This document shows, in pieces, positions 33,351-40,561 of a stretch of DNA of 64,000 nt. Position numbers and translations under genes: made by a program. The stretch comes from Paractinoplanes abujensis (lineage in GTDB: Bacteria; Actinomycetota; Actinomycetes; Mycobacteriales; Micromonosporaceae): assembly GCF_014204895.1 (NCBI RefSeq), contig NZ_JACHMF010000001.1, positions 8,618,001 through 8,682,000 on the forward strand, written 5' to 3'. Positions within the stretch are counted from its first letter, which is position 1, and every line of letters begins with the position of its first letter. The notes under the pieces were generated by a model. That model saw only the letters and a program-made list of their open reading frames with translations, ran no database searches and was not told where the DNA came from.

Positions 33351-33778
33351 TCGCGGTTGAGGCTGCGCAGCACCTTGACCGCCGTGTCGATCTCCGCGTC
33401 GGTGCAGTCGGCGGCCATCCGGTCGAGGTGCGTGAGCTCGTCCTCCTTGATCCGCGCGAAGCGCCGCGTGCCCTGCGGGGTGAGGGCGACGAGCACCGAA
33501 CGCCGGTGGGCCGGGTTGTCGCGGACCTCGACCAGCCCGAGCCGGCCGAGATCGTTGACGTGGCGCTGGATGCCCTGCCGGGCCAGGTCGAGCGTGTCAC
33601 CGATCGCGGGCACGGTGGCCGGGCCGCCCTCGGCCAGCACCTCCAGGACCGCGCGCATGCCCACGGTCAGCCCGTCGGCCGCCAGGTCGGCCTCGACCAC
33701 GCGCGCCGAGTTGAGCACGAGCGGCCGGACGGTGCGCAGAACCTCGTACAGCTGGGTGCCTCTTCGCTCGACCAACAT
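33320..33778 (-). CDS. MarR family transcriptional regulator
   Basis: 152 residues from ATG 33778 (MLVERRGTQLYEVL). The wHTH is visible in GGPATVPAIGDTLDLARQGIQRHVNDLGRLGLVEV, and the wing has DNPAHRRSVLVALTPQG, the family's D-x-HRR signature. The start codon lies inside a perfect 23-bp palindrome, so autorepression is very likely. The upstream NmrA-like gene ends 13 bp before, suggesting a joint transcript with an internal control point. The C-terminus lies in the 47-bp repeat array and may have been altered by it. Confidence 0.88.
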   Translation of the reverse strand: MLVERRGTQLYEVLRTVRPLVLNSARVVEADLAADGLTVGMRAVLEVLAEGGPATVPAIGDTLDLARQGIQRHVNDLGRLGLVEVRDNPAHRRSVLVALTPQGTRRFARIKEDELTHLDRMAADCTDAEIDTAVKVLRSLNRDVRRRAGGQQ

Positions 33779-33797
33779 GACAACAATGTTGTCATGT
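33775..33797. promoter_or_regulatory. Perfect 23-bp palindrome over the marR-like start codon
   Basis: ACATGACAACA (33775-33785) and TGTTGTCATGT (33787-33797) are perfect 11-bp arms around a single A. It covers the MarR start codon (33778) and the stop of the upstream NmrA-like gene (33792-33794). This size and symmetry are typical of MarR operators. Confidence 0.75.
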
Positions 33798-34616
33798 CTC
33801 CAGCAGCTTGGCCAGCGGGGTTGCCGGGTGGCCGGTGAGGTCCTCGACAGCTGTGGTGACCTCGGCCAGTTCCCCGGCCGCGATCGCCGTGTACGTGCTG
33901 ACCCAGGCGTCGACCTGCCAGCTCGGGGCGCCGAACGACGCACGGGACGCGTACGCCTCCTCGATGCTCTCGTCGTGGAAGCGCACCGCCCGCCCGGTGG
34001 ACGCGCTGATCGTCGCGGCCACGTCGGTCAGGCTGAGCGCGGCCGGGCCGGTGAGGTCGTACGTCCGGCCCGCGTGCTCGCCCGGCGCCCGGAGGACGGC
34101 GGTGATCGCGTCGGCGATGTCGTCCTGAGCCACCACAGCCGCGCGCCCGTCGGCGGCCGGGCCGCGGATCACGCCGTCCTCCCCGACCAGCAACGGCATG
34201 AAGTCCGCGTACAGGTTGTCCCGCAGAAAAGTGAAGGCCAGCCCGCTCCGGCGGATGTGCTCCTCGGTGGCCCAGTGGTCACGGGCCAGCGTGAACGTGG
34301 CGTCCGGCGCCGCCCCGACGAACGACGTGTAGACGAGATGCTCCACACCCGCCGCCACCGCCGCATCCACGAAGCTGCGATGCTCGTCCACCCGGTCCGG
34401 CGTCTCGGCCGCCGACACCATGAGCACCGTGCCGGCCCCGTCGAGCGCCCTCGTGACCGCCGCCCGATCCCGATACTCCGCCACAGCCACCTCGGCCCCG
34501 GCCACCTCCGGGGCACGGGCCGCATCCCGCACGAGCAGGCGCTTCGACCCCTCGTACTGCCGCGCGACGCGTCCGCCGAGGCGTCCACTGGCTCCCGTCA
34601 CCACGATCAAGTTCAT
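33792..34616 (-). CDS. NmrA-like NAD(P)-binding protein / NAD(P)H quinone-reductase-like (QOR2 type)
   Basis: 274 residues from ATG 34616. The N-terminal fingerprint is LIVVTGASGRLGGRVARQ (GxxGxxG), then VAEYRDRAAVTRALDGAGTVLMVSAAE, VEHLVYTSFVGAAPDATFTLARDHWATEEHIRRSG in shorter runs, and FTFLRDNLYADFMP. This pattern fits atypical SDRs such as NmrA sensors and QOR2-like quinone reductases. With the MarR gene directly downstream, a redox or quinone stress role is plausible. There is no clear catalytic YxxxK. Confidence 0.8.
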   Translation of the reverse strand: MNLIVVTGASGRLGGRVARQYEGSKRLLVRDAARAPEVAGAEVAVAEYRDRAAVTRALDGAGTVLMVSAAETPDRVDEHRSFVDAAVAAGVEHLVYTSFVGAAPDATFTLARDHWATEEHIRRSGLAFTFLRDNLYADFMPLLVGEDGVIRGPAADGRAAVVAQDDIADAITAVLRAPGEHAGRTYDLTGPAALSLTDVAATISASTGRAVRFHDESIEEAYASRASFGAPSWQVDAWVSTYTAIAAGELAEVTTAVEDLTGHPATPLAKLLET

Positions 34617-34659
34617 TCCCCTTTTGTACGCCTCCCGCCCCCCGCCGTCGTGGCCTTGC

Positions 34660-34990
34660 GCAACCTCCCCTGCTCGTCCGGCGTGCCCTCTCCGCTCGCT
34701 CCGCCCTCCCGCCCTCCCGCCCTCCGGCTCGCTCTGCCCTCCCGTCCTCCGCTCTCCCGCCCTCCCGCTCGCTCCGCCCTCCCGCCCTCCCGCTCGCTCC
34801 GCCCTCCCGCCCTCCCGCTCGCTCCGCTGTTCCGGCCGCCCGCCTGGCTGAGTCGGGCCGCGTACTTGGTTGTGCTGGGTCGCTCCACTGGCTGTGCCGG
34901 GCCTCGCGCCCGGCTGTGCCGGCCGCCCACCTGGGTGTGTCCGGCCTTGCACCCGGCTGTGCCGGCCGCCCACCTGGCTGCGGGGTCGCT
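34660..34990. repeat. Strand-asymmetric low-complexity repeats in a 518-bp gene-free interval
   Basis: Between 34617 and 35134 no gene is supported. From about 34680 to 34830 the + strand is almost pure pyrimidine plus G, built of 25-bp units (CCCTCCCGCTCGCTCCG starts at 34760, 34785 and 34810). From about 34905 to 34980 a 43-bp unit (CCCGGCTGTGCCGGCCGCC) occurs at 34909 and 34952. The rest, up to the next start, should hold the promoter for the secreted protein. Confidence 0.75.
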
Positions 34991-35134
34991 CGCTGGGTGT
35001 CCTCGCGCTCATTCGGTGTCGTCCGTTCGGGCGGACGTTGGGCTGGACCGGCTCGAACGCGCGCGTTGCCGGGTCGCCGCAGCGATATGACCGAGATACT
35101 CCAATCGCCCGATTCGCCTGCTCGAAGGACTCTC

Positions 35135-35710
35135 ATGATCGCTCTGTCCCGGATCGCCGTCGCCGCGTTGACGTTCGCGGCCGTTCTCGCCCCCGCCGGC
35201 CCGGCCGCCGCGGCCGCCAAGAACACGATCCCCGGGTCGGGCACCTATCTCGTCGGGAAGGACTTCAACGCCGGGGTCTACCGGTCGGTCGGCAACGACT
35301 CCTGCTACTGGCAGCGCGCCACCAACGCGACGGGCGCCATGAGCAGCGTCATCGCCAACGACATCGGCGGCGGGCAGCGGCTCGTCTACGTCAAACCGAC
35401 CGACAAAGTCTTCAAGACCAGCGGATGCAAGACGTGGACGCGGGTCACCGCGGCGGCGATGAGCGTGAAGTCGAAGAAGACAACAATCGCCGGCAACGGC
35501 GTCTACTTCGCCGGCTCGGATTTCCTGCCCGGCACCTACCGTTCGACCGGCAACATCGACTTCTGCTACTGGGAACGCGCCCGCTCCGCCGACGGCGCCT
35601 CGGCCAGCACGATCGCCAACGAGTTCGCCAAGGGCCAACTGCTCGTCACGATCACCCCCGGCGGCGTCTTCCAGTCCAGCGGTTGCCGCACCTGGACACG
35701 TATCGCCTAA
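35135..35710 (+). CDS. Small secreted protein made of two homologous Cys-pair repeats
   Basis: 191 residues from ATG 35135 after GAAGGA. Signal peptide about 1-30 (AAVLAPAGPAAAAA). The mature part is an internal duplication of about 75 residues. Repeat 1 has SGTYLVGKDFNAGVYRS, CYWQRA and TSGCKTWTRV. Repeat 2 has NGVYFAGSDFLPGTYRS, CYWERA and SSGCRTWTRI. Each repeat has two Cys that could form a disulfide. I recognise this as a recurring actinobacterial secreted domain without known function. It overlaps the convergent response regulator stop by 3 bp. Confidence 0.75.
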   Translation: MIALSRIAVAALTFAAVLAPAGPAAAAAKNTIPGSGTYLVGKDFNAGVYRSVGNDSCYWQRATNATGAMSSVIANDIGGGQRLVYVKPTDKVFKTSGCKTWTRVTAAAMSVKSKKTTIAGNGVYFAGSDFLPGTYRSTGNIDFCYWERARSADGASASTIANEFAKGQLLVTITPGGVFQSSGCRTWTRIA

Positions 35711-36351
35711 GACCCGAGGTAGCGGAGGATCGCGAGCACCCGGCGGCTGTAACCGGCCGTGTCGGCCAGCCCGAGCTTGTCGAAGATCGCGTTGACGTGT
35801 TTCTCGACGGCGCTCTGCGAGACGTGCAGCCGCTCGGCGATCGCGGCGTTGGTGTGACCCTGAGCCATGTGCCGCAGCACGTCGTGCTCGCGCGGCGTCA
35901 GCCGGCTCAACGGATCGGCATGGCTGGTGCGCGACATCAACTGCTGGACGACTTCGGGATCCAGCGCGGTCGACCCGGCGGCCACCCGGTCGAGCGCGTC
36001 GAGAAAGTCTTCGACCTGGGCCACCCGATCCTTGAGTAAATAGCCGACACCGTCGGACCGGTCGGAGAGCAACTGCGTGGCGTACCGCTTCTCCACATAC
36101 TGCGACAACACCAGCACGGCGATGCCCGGCCACCGCCGCCGGATCTCAATCGCCGCCCGCAGTCCGTCATCGCTGTTACCGGGCGGCATCCGGACGTCGG
36201 TCACCACGGCATCGGGCCGGTAGGTCTCAACGGCCGCAACGAGCAGCTCCGCATCAACCACCGCGGCGACGACCTCGTGCCCCTCGTCGGCCAGCAGCCG
36301 CACCAGCCCCTCCCGCAGAAGCGTGGAGTCCTCAGCCAGAACAATGCGCAT
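35707..36351 (-). CDS. NarL/LuxR-family response regulator
   Basis: 214 residues. The receiver domain (1-120) has the acidic pair in VLAEDST and phospho-acceptor Asp52 in VVTDVRMPP, and the Lys of YLLKDRV. The C-terminal LuxR HTH is RLTPREHDVLRHMAQGHTN and VSQSAVEKHVNAIFDKL. It follows the histidine kinase gene by 7 bp and forms its cognate partner. The 3' end overlaps the convergent secreted-protein gene. Regulon unknown. Confidence 0.93.
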   Translation of the reverse strand: MRIVLAEDSTLLREGLVRLLADEGHEVVAAVVDAELLVAAVETYRPDAVVTDVRMPPGNSDDGLRAAIEIRRRWPGIAVLVLSQYVEKRYATQLLSDRSDGVGYLLKDRVAQVEDFLDALDRVAAGSTALDPEVVQQLMSRTSHADPLSRLTPREHDVLRHMAQGHTNAAIAERLHVSQSAVEKHVNAIFDKLGLADTAGYSRRVLAILRYLGS

Positions 36352-36358
36352 CGCGCCC

Positions 36359-38179
36359 TCAACCCCGCCCAGCCGACGCCGGCCCCGATGCCGACGATGA
36401 GGGCGCCGCCGGTTGTGAGGGCGCCGCCGGCGGTAAGGGCGGCATTGGTTGTGAGGGCGCCGCCGACAGTGAGGGAGCCGCCGGTTGTGAGGGCGCGGCC
36501 GGCGGTGAGGGCGCCGCCGACGATGAAGGAGCCACCGGCGGTGAGGGCGGCATTGGTTGTGAAGGCGCGGCCGACGGTGAGAGCGCCACCGGCGGTGAGG
36601 ACGCCACCGCAGGTGACAGCGGCAACGGTTGTGCGGGTGCAGCCGAGGGTGAGGGCTCCGCCGGATGTGAGGGTGCGACTAGTTGTGGCGGCGCGACTGT
36701 ATGTGAAGGCGAGATCTGTTGGGGCGGCGCAGCTGATGGTGGAGGCTCTGCTGGCTGTGCGGGAGCCGCCCGTTGTGAGGGCGTGGCTGATCGGGGCGTT
36801 GCCGGTTGTGAGGGCGTGGCTGATGGGGGCGTTGCCGGTTGTGAGGGCGTGGCTGATGGGGGCGTTGCCGGTTGTGAGGGCGTGGCTGATGGGGGCGCTG
36901 CTGGTTGTGAGGGCGTGGCTGATGGGGGCGCTGCTGGTTGGGCTGGTGCTGATGGAGAGGGCGCGGCTGATAGCGGGGGCGACGAGGGGTGGGTGGGCGC
37001 TGGTGGTTGGGCGGGGGGAGCCGGGGTCGTCGGGTGGGGTGTGGACAGTGGTGGGGGGTCGTTCGGGAGCGTGGCGTGGATGGTGGTGCCGGCGCCGAGG
37101 GGGCTGTGCACGGTGAGCCGGCCGTCCAGGGCGGCGACTCGGCGGGTCAGGCCCTGGAGGCCGCTGCCGGTGGGGTCGGCGCCGCCGTGGCCGTCGTCGC
37201 GGATGGTCATCTTGAACTCCGTTGCGGAGGCGCCGATCTCGATGTCGATCACCGTAGCGCCGGAGTGTTTGGCGGCGTTCGTGATGGCCTCGCACGCCAC
37301 GAAATACAGGACGGTCTCCACCTGTGGCGGCGGGCGTTCGCCTAGCCGGTAGCCGATGCGGACCGGCACCGTGGACCGCTGCGCGACCATGCTCAGCGCG
37401 TCGTCGAGGGTGCCGTCGTCGAGCGCCGACGGGTAGACCCGCCACGCGACTTCGCGTAGTTCGTCGAGCGCGCGCTGGGCGTCGTCGTGGGCCTGGGCCA
37501 GCAGGGTGGCCGCCCGGTCGGGGTCGCGGCTGCGCCGGGCCCGGCCGAGCAGCATGCCCAGCGCCACCAGCCGTTGCTGCAGTCCGTCGTGGAGGTCACG
37601 CTCGATGCGCCGCCGTTCCGCGTCGACTGCTGCCATGACGCCGGCCCGGGTGGCGGTCAGCTCGGTGATCCGCTGTTCGAGCGCGTCGCGGGAACCCGTC
37701 TCGAGCAGGCGGTGTGCCAGCCAGCGGTCGAGCCGCAGCACACTCCCGACGGCCTGGACGTTGATGGCGAGCAGAGCCGAGCCGATGAGGGCCTGACCCA
37801 GCAGGTCGAGCAGGCTCAGCTCGCCGATGGCGAAGGCCCGCGCCACGATGGCCGCCAGCACGAGCCCGATCACGAACAGCGCCACCGTGATCGCCCCGAG
37901 GAAAGCGGGCCACAGCCGTGCCGCCAGATAAGCCACGACCCTGCGTTCGTCCGGTGTGTGCACCGGGGCCAGCGACAGACGCCGCCGTTCCCAGGCCGCG
38001 ATCGCGCGAGCGTGCCCGGCCACGACCGGCCGCCCCGGCGAAGCCCACACCAGGCCGGCCACGACGAGGAACAGGCCCTCCGCGATGCCGCTCAGGCCGC
38101 CCAGCGCCACCGCGGCCAGCGGTTCCCCGGCTCTGCGCACCAGGGTTCGGAGTCGGGTGTGGGGCGGCATCTCGGTCAC
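36359..38179 (-). CDS. NarL-type sensor histidine kinase with a long Pro/Ala/Ser/Gln repeat tail
   Basis: 606 residues from GTG 38179, overlapping the DedA stop by GTGA. Membrane segments lie at about 20-46 and 92-145. The phosphoacceptor helix is RRIERDLHDGLQQRLVALG with His197. The HATPase domain has ACEAITNAAKHSG, DDGHGGADPTGSGLQGL and ends near residue 373 (ATLPNDP). Residues 374-606 are almost only Pro, Ala, Ser, Thr and Gln, with 11-residue repeats such as ATPPSATPSQP and hexameric steps. The kinase core is of normal length without this tail. The reading frame stays open through it to 7 bp before the response regulator start. Confidence 0.88.
   Translation of the reverse strand: MTEMPPHTRLRTLVRRAGEPLAAVALGGLSGIAEGLFLVVAGLVWASPGRPVVAGHARAIAAWERRRLSLAPVHTPDERRVVAYLAARLWPAFLGAITVALFVIGLVLAAIVARAFAIGELSLLDLLGQALIGSALLAINVQAVGSVLRLDRWLAHRLLETGSRDALEQRITELTATRAGVMAAVDAERRRIERDLHDGLQQRLVALGMLLGRARRSRDPDRAATLLAQAHDDAQRALDELREVAWRVYPSALDDGTLDDALSMVAQRSTVPVRIGYRLGERPPPQVETVLYFVACEAITNAAKHSGATVIDIEIGASATEFKMTIRDDGHGGADPTGSGLQGLTRRVAALDGRLTVHSPLGAGTTIHATLPNDPPPLSTPHPTTPAPPAQPPAPTHPSSPPLSAAPSPSAPAQPAAPPSATPSQPAAPPSATPSQPATPPSATPSQPATPPSATPSQPATPRSATPSQRAAPAQPAEPPPSAAPPQQISPSHTVAPPQLVAPSHPAEPSPSAAPAQPLPLSPAVASSPPVALSPSAAPSQPMPPSPPVAPSSSAAPSPPAAPSQPAAPSLSAAPSQPMPPLPPAAPSQPAAPSSSASGPASAGRG
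36417..36936. repeat. In-frame 18-bp and 33-bp tandem repeats inside the histidine kinase gene
   Basis: Five 33-bp units start at 36772, 36805, 36838, 36871 and 36904 (GTTGTGAGGGCGTGGCTGAT...). Leftward, from about 36417 to 36700, degenerate 18-bp units of the form GTGAGGGCGCCGCCGGCG repeat many times. Both periods are multiples of three, so the coding frame survives, and two other frames also stay open. Confidence 0.9.
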
Positions 38180-38784
38180 CGTACGCGATGGTGGCGGGTC
38201 AGGCGGACGGCGATGAAGGCGACGGCGGCGGTCACGCAGAGGACGATGACCAGTTTCTGGAAGACGGAGGCGTAGGTCTCGACAATGTGCCAATTGGCGC
38301 CCAGCGCATAGCCGGCCAGGATGAATGTCGTGTTCCAGATCAGGCTGCCGATCGTGGTGCACAGCAGGAAGGTCCCCAGGGGCATGCGTTCGACGCCGGC
38401 GGGGATCGAGATCAGGCTGCGGAAGATCGGGATCATGCGGCCCAGCAGGACCGTCTTGGGGCCGTGGCGGGTGAACCACGCCTCGGTGCGATCGATGTCG
38501 CTCAGCTTGATCAGGGGGAGGCGGGCGGCTGTCGCGCGGAGGCGTTCGCGGCCCAGCAGGACTCCCGCGTAGTAGAGAGCGATCGCGCCGGCCACCGAGC
38601 CGATGGTTGTCCAGACGATGGCGCCGATGAGGCTCATCCGGCCCTGGCCCGCGGTGAAGCCGGCCAGCGGCAGGATCACCTCGCTCGGGATGGGCGGGAA
38701 CAGGTTTTCCAGGGCCACGGCCAGGCCGGCGCCGGGGCCGCCCAGCCGTTCCACCAGGCCGGTGACGAAGTCGGTGAGTGCCAT
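38176..38784 (-). CDS. DedA family membrane protein
   Basis: About 202 residues from ATG 38784 (a GTG at 38790 is also possible). Family signatures are ALENLFPPIPSEVILPLAGF, with Glu and Pro of the re-entrant loop, and FTRHGPKTVLLGRMIPIFRSLISIPAGVERM (seen in shorter runs), containing the conserved Arg in GRMIPxxR and the G-x-xxM segment. DedA/VTT proteins are thought to flip undecaprenyl phosphate or phospholipids and need proton motive force. Its stop overlaps the kinase start, so it is the first gene of a DedA-HK-RR operon. Confidence 0.9.
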   Translation of the reverse strand: MALTDFVTGLVERLGGPGAGLAVALENLFPPIPSEVILPLAGFTAGQGRMSLIGAIVWTTIGSVAGAIALYYAGVLLGRERLRATAARLPLIKLSDIDRTEAWFTRHGPKTVLLGRMIPIFRSLISIPAGVERMPLGTFLLCTTIGSLIWNTTFILAGYALGANWHIVETYASVFQKLVIVLCVTAAVAFIAVRLTRHHRVR

Positions 38785-38895
38785 GGCCACGACGCTAGGG
38801 ATCGGCGGGGCGCCGGGCCATGAGGGCGGCCGCCGACCTCCCTGGGGAAAACCACACCCCGCGAGAGGCCGGCGGCCCGGAAGGCGACGCTCGAG

Positions 38896-39789
38896 TCAGG
38901 AAGCGTGCGGGCAGTTACCCCGATAGTCCGAGATCTGCAGCCCGGCCCGGGGGATCGGGCACAGGAACTGCTCGTACCGGGTGTCGTCGTCCACGAACCG
39001 CTTCAGCCACGAGATGCTGTACTGCGCGATCGTGGTGTTGCTGCTGTTCGGCGCGAAGTGCGACGCGTTGTTGAGTTCCAGGTACGCCCGGTCCAGCGAC
39101 GACGGCAGGCTGGAGTAGAACGGGATCGAGTGCGACGCCACCGGCGCCACCGAGTCGTTCTCGGCCCCGATCACCAGGGTCGGCGTCCGCAGTTCGGGCC
39201 ACGACTTGTCGAGGTTCCACGGGGTCAGCGGCACCGCGGCCTGCAGGCTGGGGCGGCTCTTGGCGGCTTCGAGCGTCCCGCCGCCGCCCATCGAGTGCCC
39301 GACGACAGCCAGCCGGTCGGCGTCGATGCGGGTGCGTACGCTGCTGCGCTGGGTCAGGTAGTCGAGTGCGGCCAGTAGTTGCCGGCCCCGGCTGGCGGGC
39401 TGGTCCGAGCGGGTCAGGGTGTCGATGTTGAAGACGACGAAGCCCTGCGAGGCGAGCCGCGGGGCCAGCCAGGCCATGCTCGACCTGCTCGCGGTGTAGC
39501 CGGGGGCGATCGCCACCGCGCCGAAGGTCCCCGCGCTCGTGCTGGTCGGGTAGTAGATGTCGCCGCCGCCGAAGCCGGAGGCGGCGAGCGACGAGACGCT
39601 GGTCTGGGAGACGGCGAACGATCCACGGGTGGCCTGGATGCTCGACAGCGTCGGGGCCGGGCCCCGCTCGTACGGGTTGGTCGCGGCCTCGGCGGACTGC
39701 GCCAGCGTGACTCCGCCGACGGCGACGGCCAGGGCGGCCGCCGCACTCACCAGACGCCGGACGGCCGGGGCGGTCTGCGTGTAGGACAT
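38896..39789 (-). CDS. Secreted polyester hydrolase (bacterial cutinase/PETase family)
   Basis: 297 residues. Sec signal peptide 1-35 or so (QSAEA). The mature start [11 protein letters not shown] matches Thermobifida cutinases and leaf-branch compost cutinase as I recall them. The catalytic triad is Ser166 in VGHSMGGGG, Asp212 in [10 protein letters not shown] and His244 in NASHFAPN. Tyr98 (PGYTAS) and Met167 form the oxyanion hole, and Trp191 (LTPWNL) the aromatic wall. Cys277 and Cys293 give the C-terminal disulfide. His165 and Phe245 are cutinase-like; IsPETase has Trp there and lacks that Phe. The IsPETase-specific second disulfide is missing (Ala209). Natural substrate is probably cutin or an aliphatic polyester; PET activity is possible but unproven. 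Confidence 0.92.
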   Translation of the reverse strand: MSYTQTAPAVRRLVSAAAALAVAVGGVTLAQSAEAATNPYERGPAPTLSSIQATRGSFAVSQTSVSSLAASGFGGGDIYYPTSTSAGTFGAVAIAPGYTASRSSMAWLAPRLASQGFVVFNIDTLTRSDQPASRGRQLLAALDYLTQRSSVRTRIDADRLAVVGHSMGGGGTLEAAKSRPSLQAAVPLTPWNLDKSWPELRTPTLVIGAENDSVAPVASHSIPFYSSLPSSLDRAYLELNNASHFAPNSSNTTIAQYSISWLKRFVDDDTRYEQFLCPIPRAGLQISDYRGNCPHAS

Positions 39790-39856
39790 GGGAAGCCCTC
39801 TCGGGGTTACGTCGGACAGGGGAGGGAAATTGCACGGCGCGCGCCGAAATCGATCC

Positions 39857-39880
39857 TGAACGCGTCCTGATCCGTGTTCA
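39857..39880. promoter_or_regulatory. Imperfect inverted repeat in the cutinase/TetR divergent gap
   Basis: TGAACGCGTC (39857-39866) and TCCGTGTTCA (39871-39880) are inverted with 7 of 10 matches, outermost TGAAC/GTTCA perfect. It lies in the 193-bp gap between the divergent cutinase and TetR genes. Candidate TetR operator. Confidence 0.4.
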
Positions 39881-39982
39881 AGACCGACGGGTATTCGTGA
39901 GACGGCGGTCGCACAGAGAGAAGCTTCGATGGGGCGCGACTATTCGGACACAGGCGTATGCCGGCGAAAAGGTGGGGGCGGC

Positions 39983-40561
39983 ATGGTTGACGAGAAAACG
40001 GCGAGCAGGCGCGTCGTCAGTCACGATCAGGTCGTACGGGCCGGAATTGATCACTTTTTGACCAGGTCGTCGCTCGACATGGAGGCGCTGGCGGCCGAGA
40101 TGGCGGTCAGCCGGGCCACCCTGTATCGGGTCGCGGGCAGCCATGACGCCCTGCTCGAGGACGTCCTGGCGGTTCTGACCGAGCGCATGTTCGCCGAGGC
40201 CAGGCAGGCCCGTACGCGCACCGGATTCGACGGTGTCGTGGAGGTGTCGCGGCATTTCGGCGAACAATTACGGTCACCGATATTGGGCCGGTTTCTGCGG
40301 CAGGAGCCGGAGGCCGCGGCGCGAATATTGTTCACACCGGCGGGCGGTGTGCACGAGAGCGCGGTGGCGGCCCAGGCCGAAGTCTTTCGGGAGACCGGGG
40401 TGGCCGCGCAGTGGCCCGCGGGCACCGATACGGGCCGGCTGGCTTATCTGTACGTCCGGATGGTGGGCACGTTTCTCTACTCGGAATTCTTCACCGGCCG
40501 GCGGGCGGATTTCGACGAGCTCGTGCCGTCGCTGCGGGCCCTGCTCGAGCCCGCGAGTTAG
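39983..40561 (+). CDS. TetR family regulator, QsdR-like
   Basis: 192 residues from ATG 39983. The HTH covers about residues 10-55 (VSHDQVVRAGIDHFL, SLDMEALAAEMAVSRATLYRVAG). The C-terminal half (GEQLRSPILGRFLRQEPEAAARIL) resembles the QsdR-type ligand domain, known from a quorum-quenching lactonase regulator in Rhodococcus. That subgroup assignment is from memory and moderate. It is divergent from the cutinase gene and may control it. The 3' end overlaps the convergent dioxygenase stop by 3 bp. Confidence 0.8.
   Translation: MVDEKTASRRVVSHDQVVRAGIDHFLTRSSLDMEALAAEMAVSRATLYRVAGSHDALLEDVLAVLTERMFAEARQARTRTGFDGVVEVSRHFGEQLRSPILGRFLRQEPEAAARILFTPAGGVHESAVAAQAEVFRETGVAAQWPAGTDTGRLAYLYVRMVGTFLYSEFFTGRRADFDELVPSLRALLEPAS

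Noticed and set aside
34660..34990. Small proteins in the pyrimidine-rich repeat interval
   Set aside because: Frames there are pure low-complexity Ser/Pro/Arg strings with no start signal or conserved motif.
36772..36936. CRISPR array
   Set aside because: The 33-bp units are contiguous without unique spacers, keep a reading frame and have no cas genes nearby.
36277..37116. Separate + strand gene encoding VRAPP and VVRAWLMGALP repeats
   Set aside because: It is the complementary reading of the kinase repeat tail, without a credible start; listed only as a curiosity.
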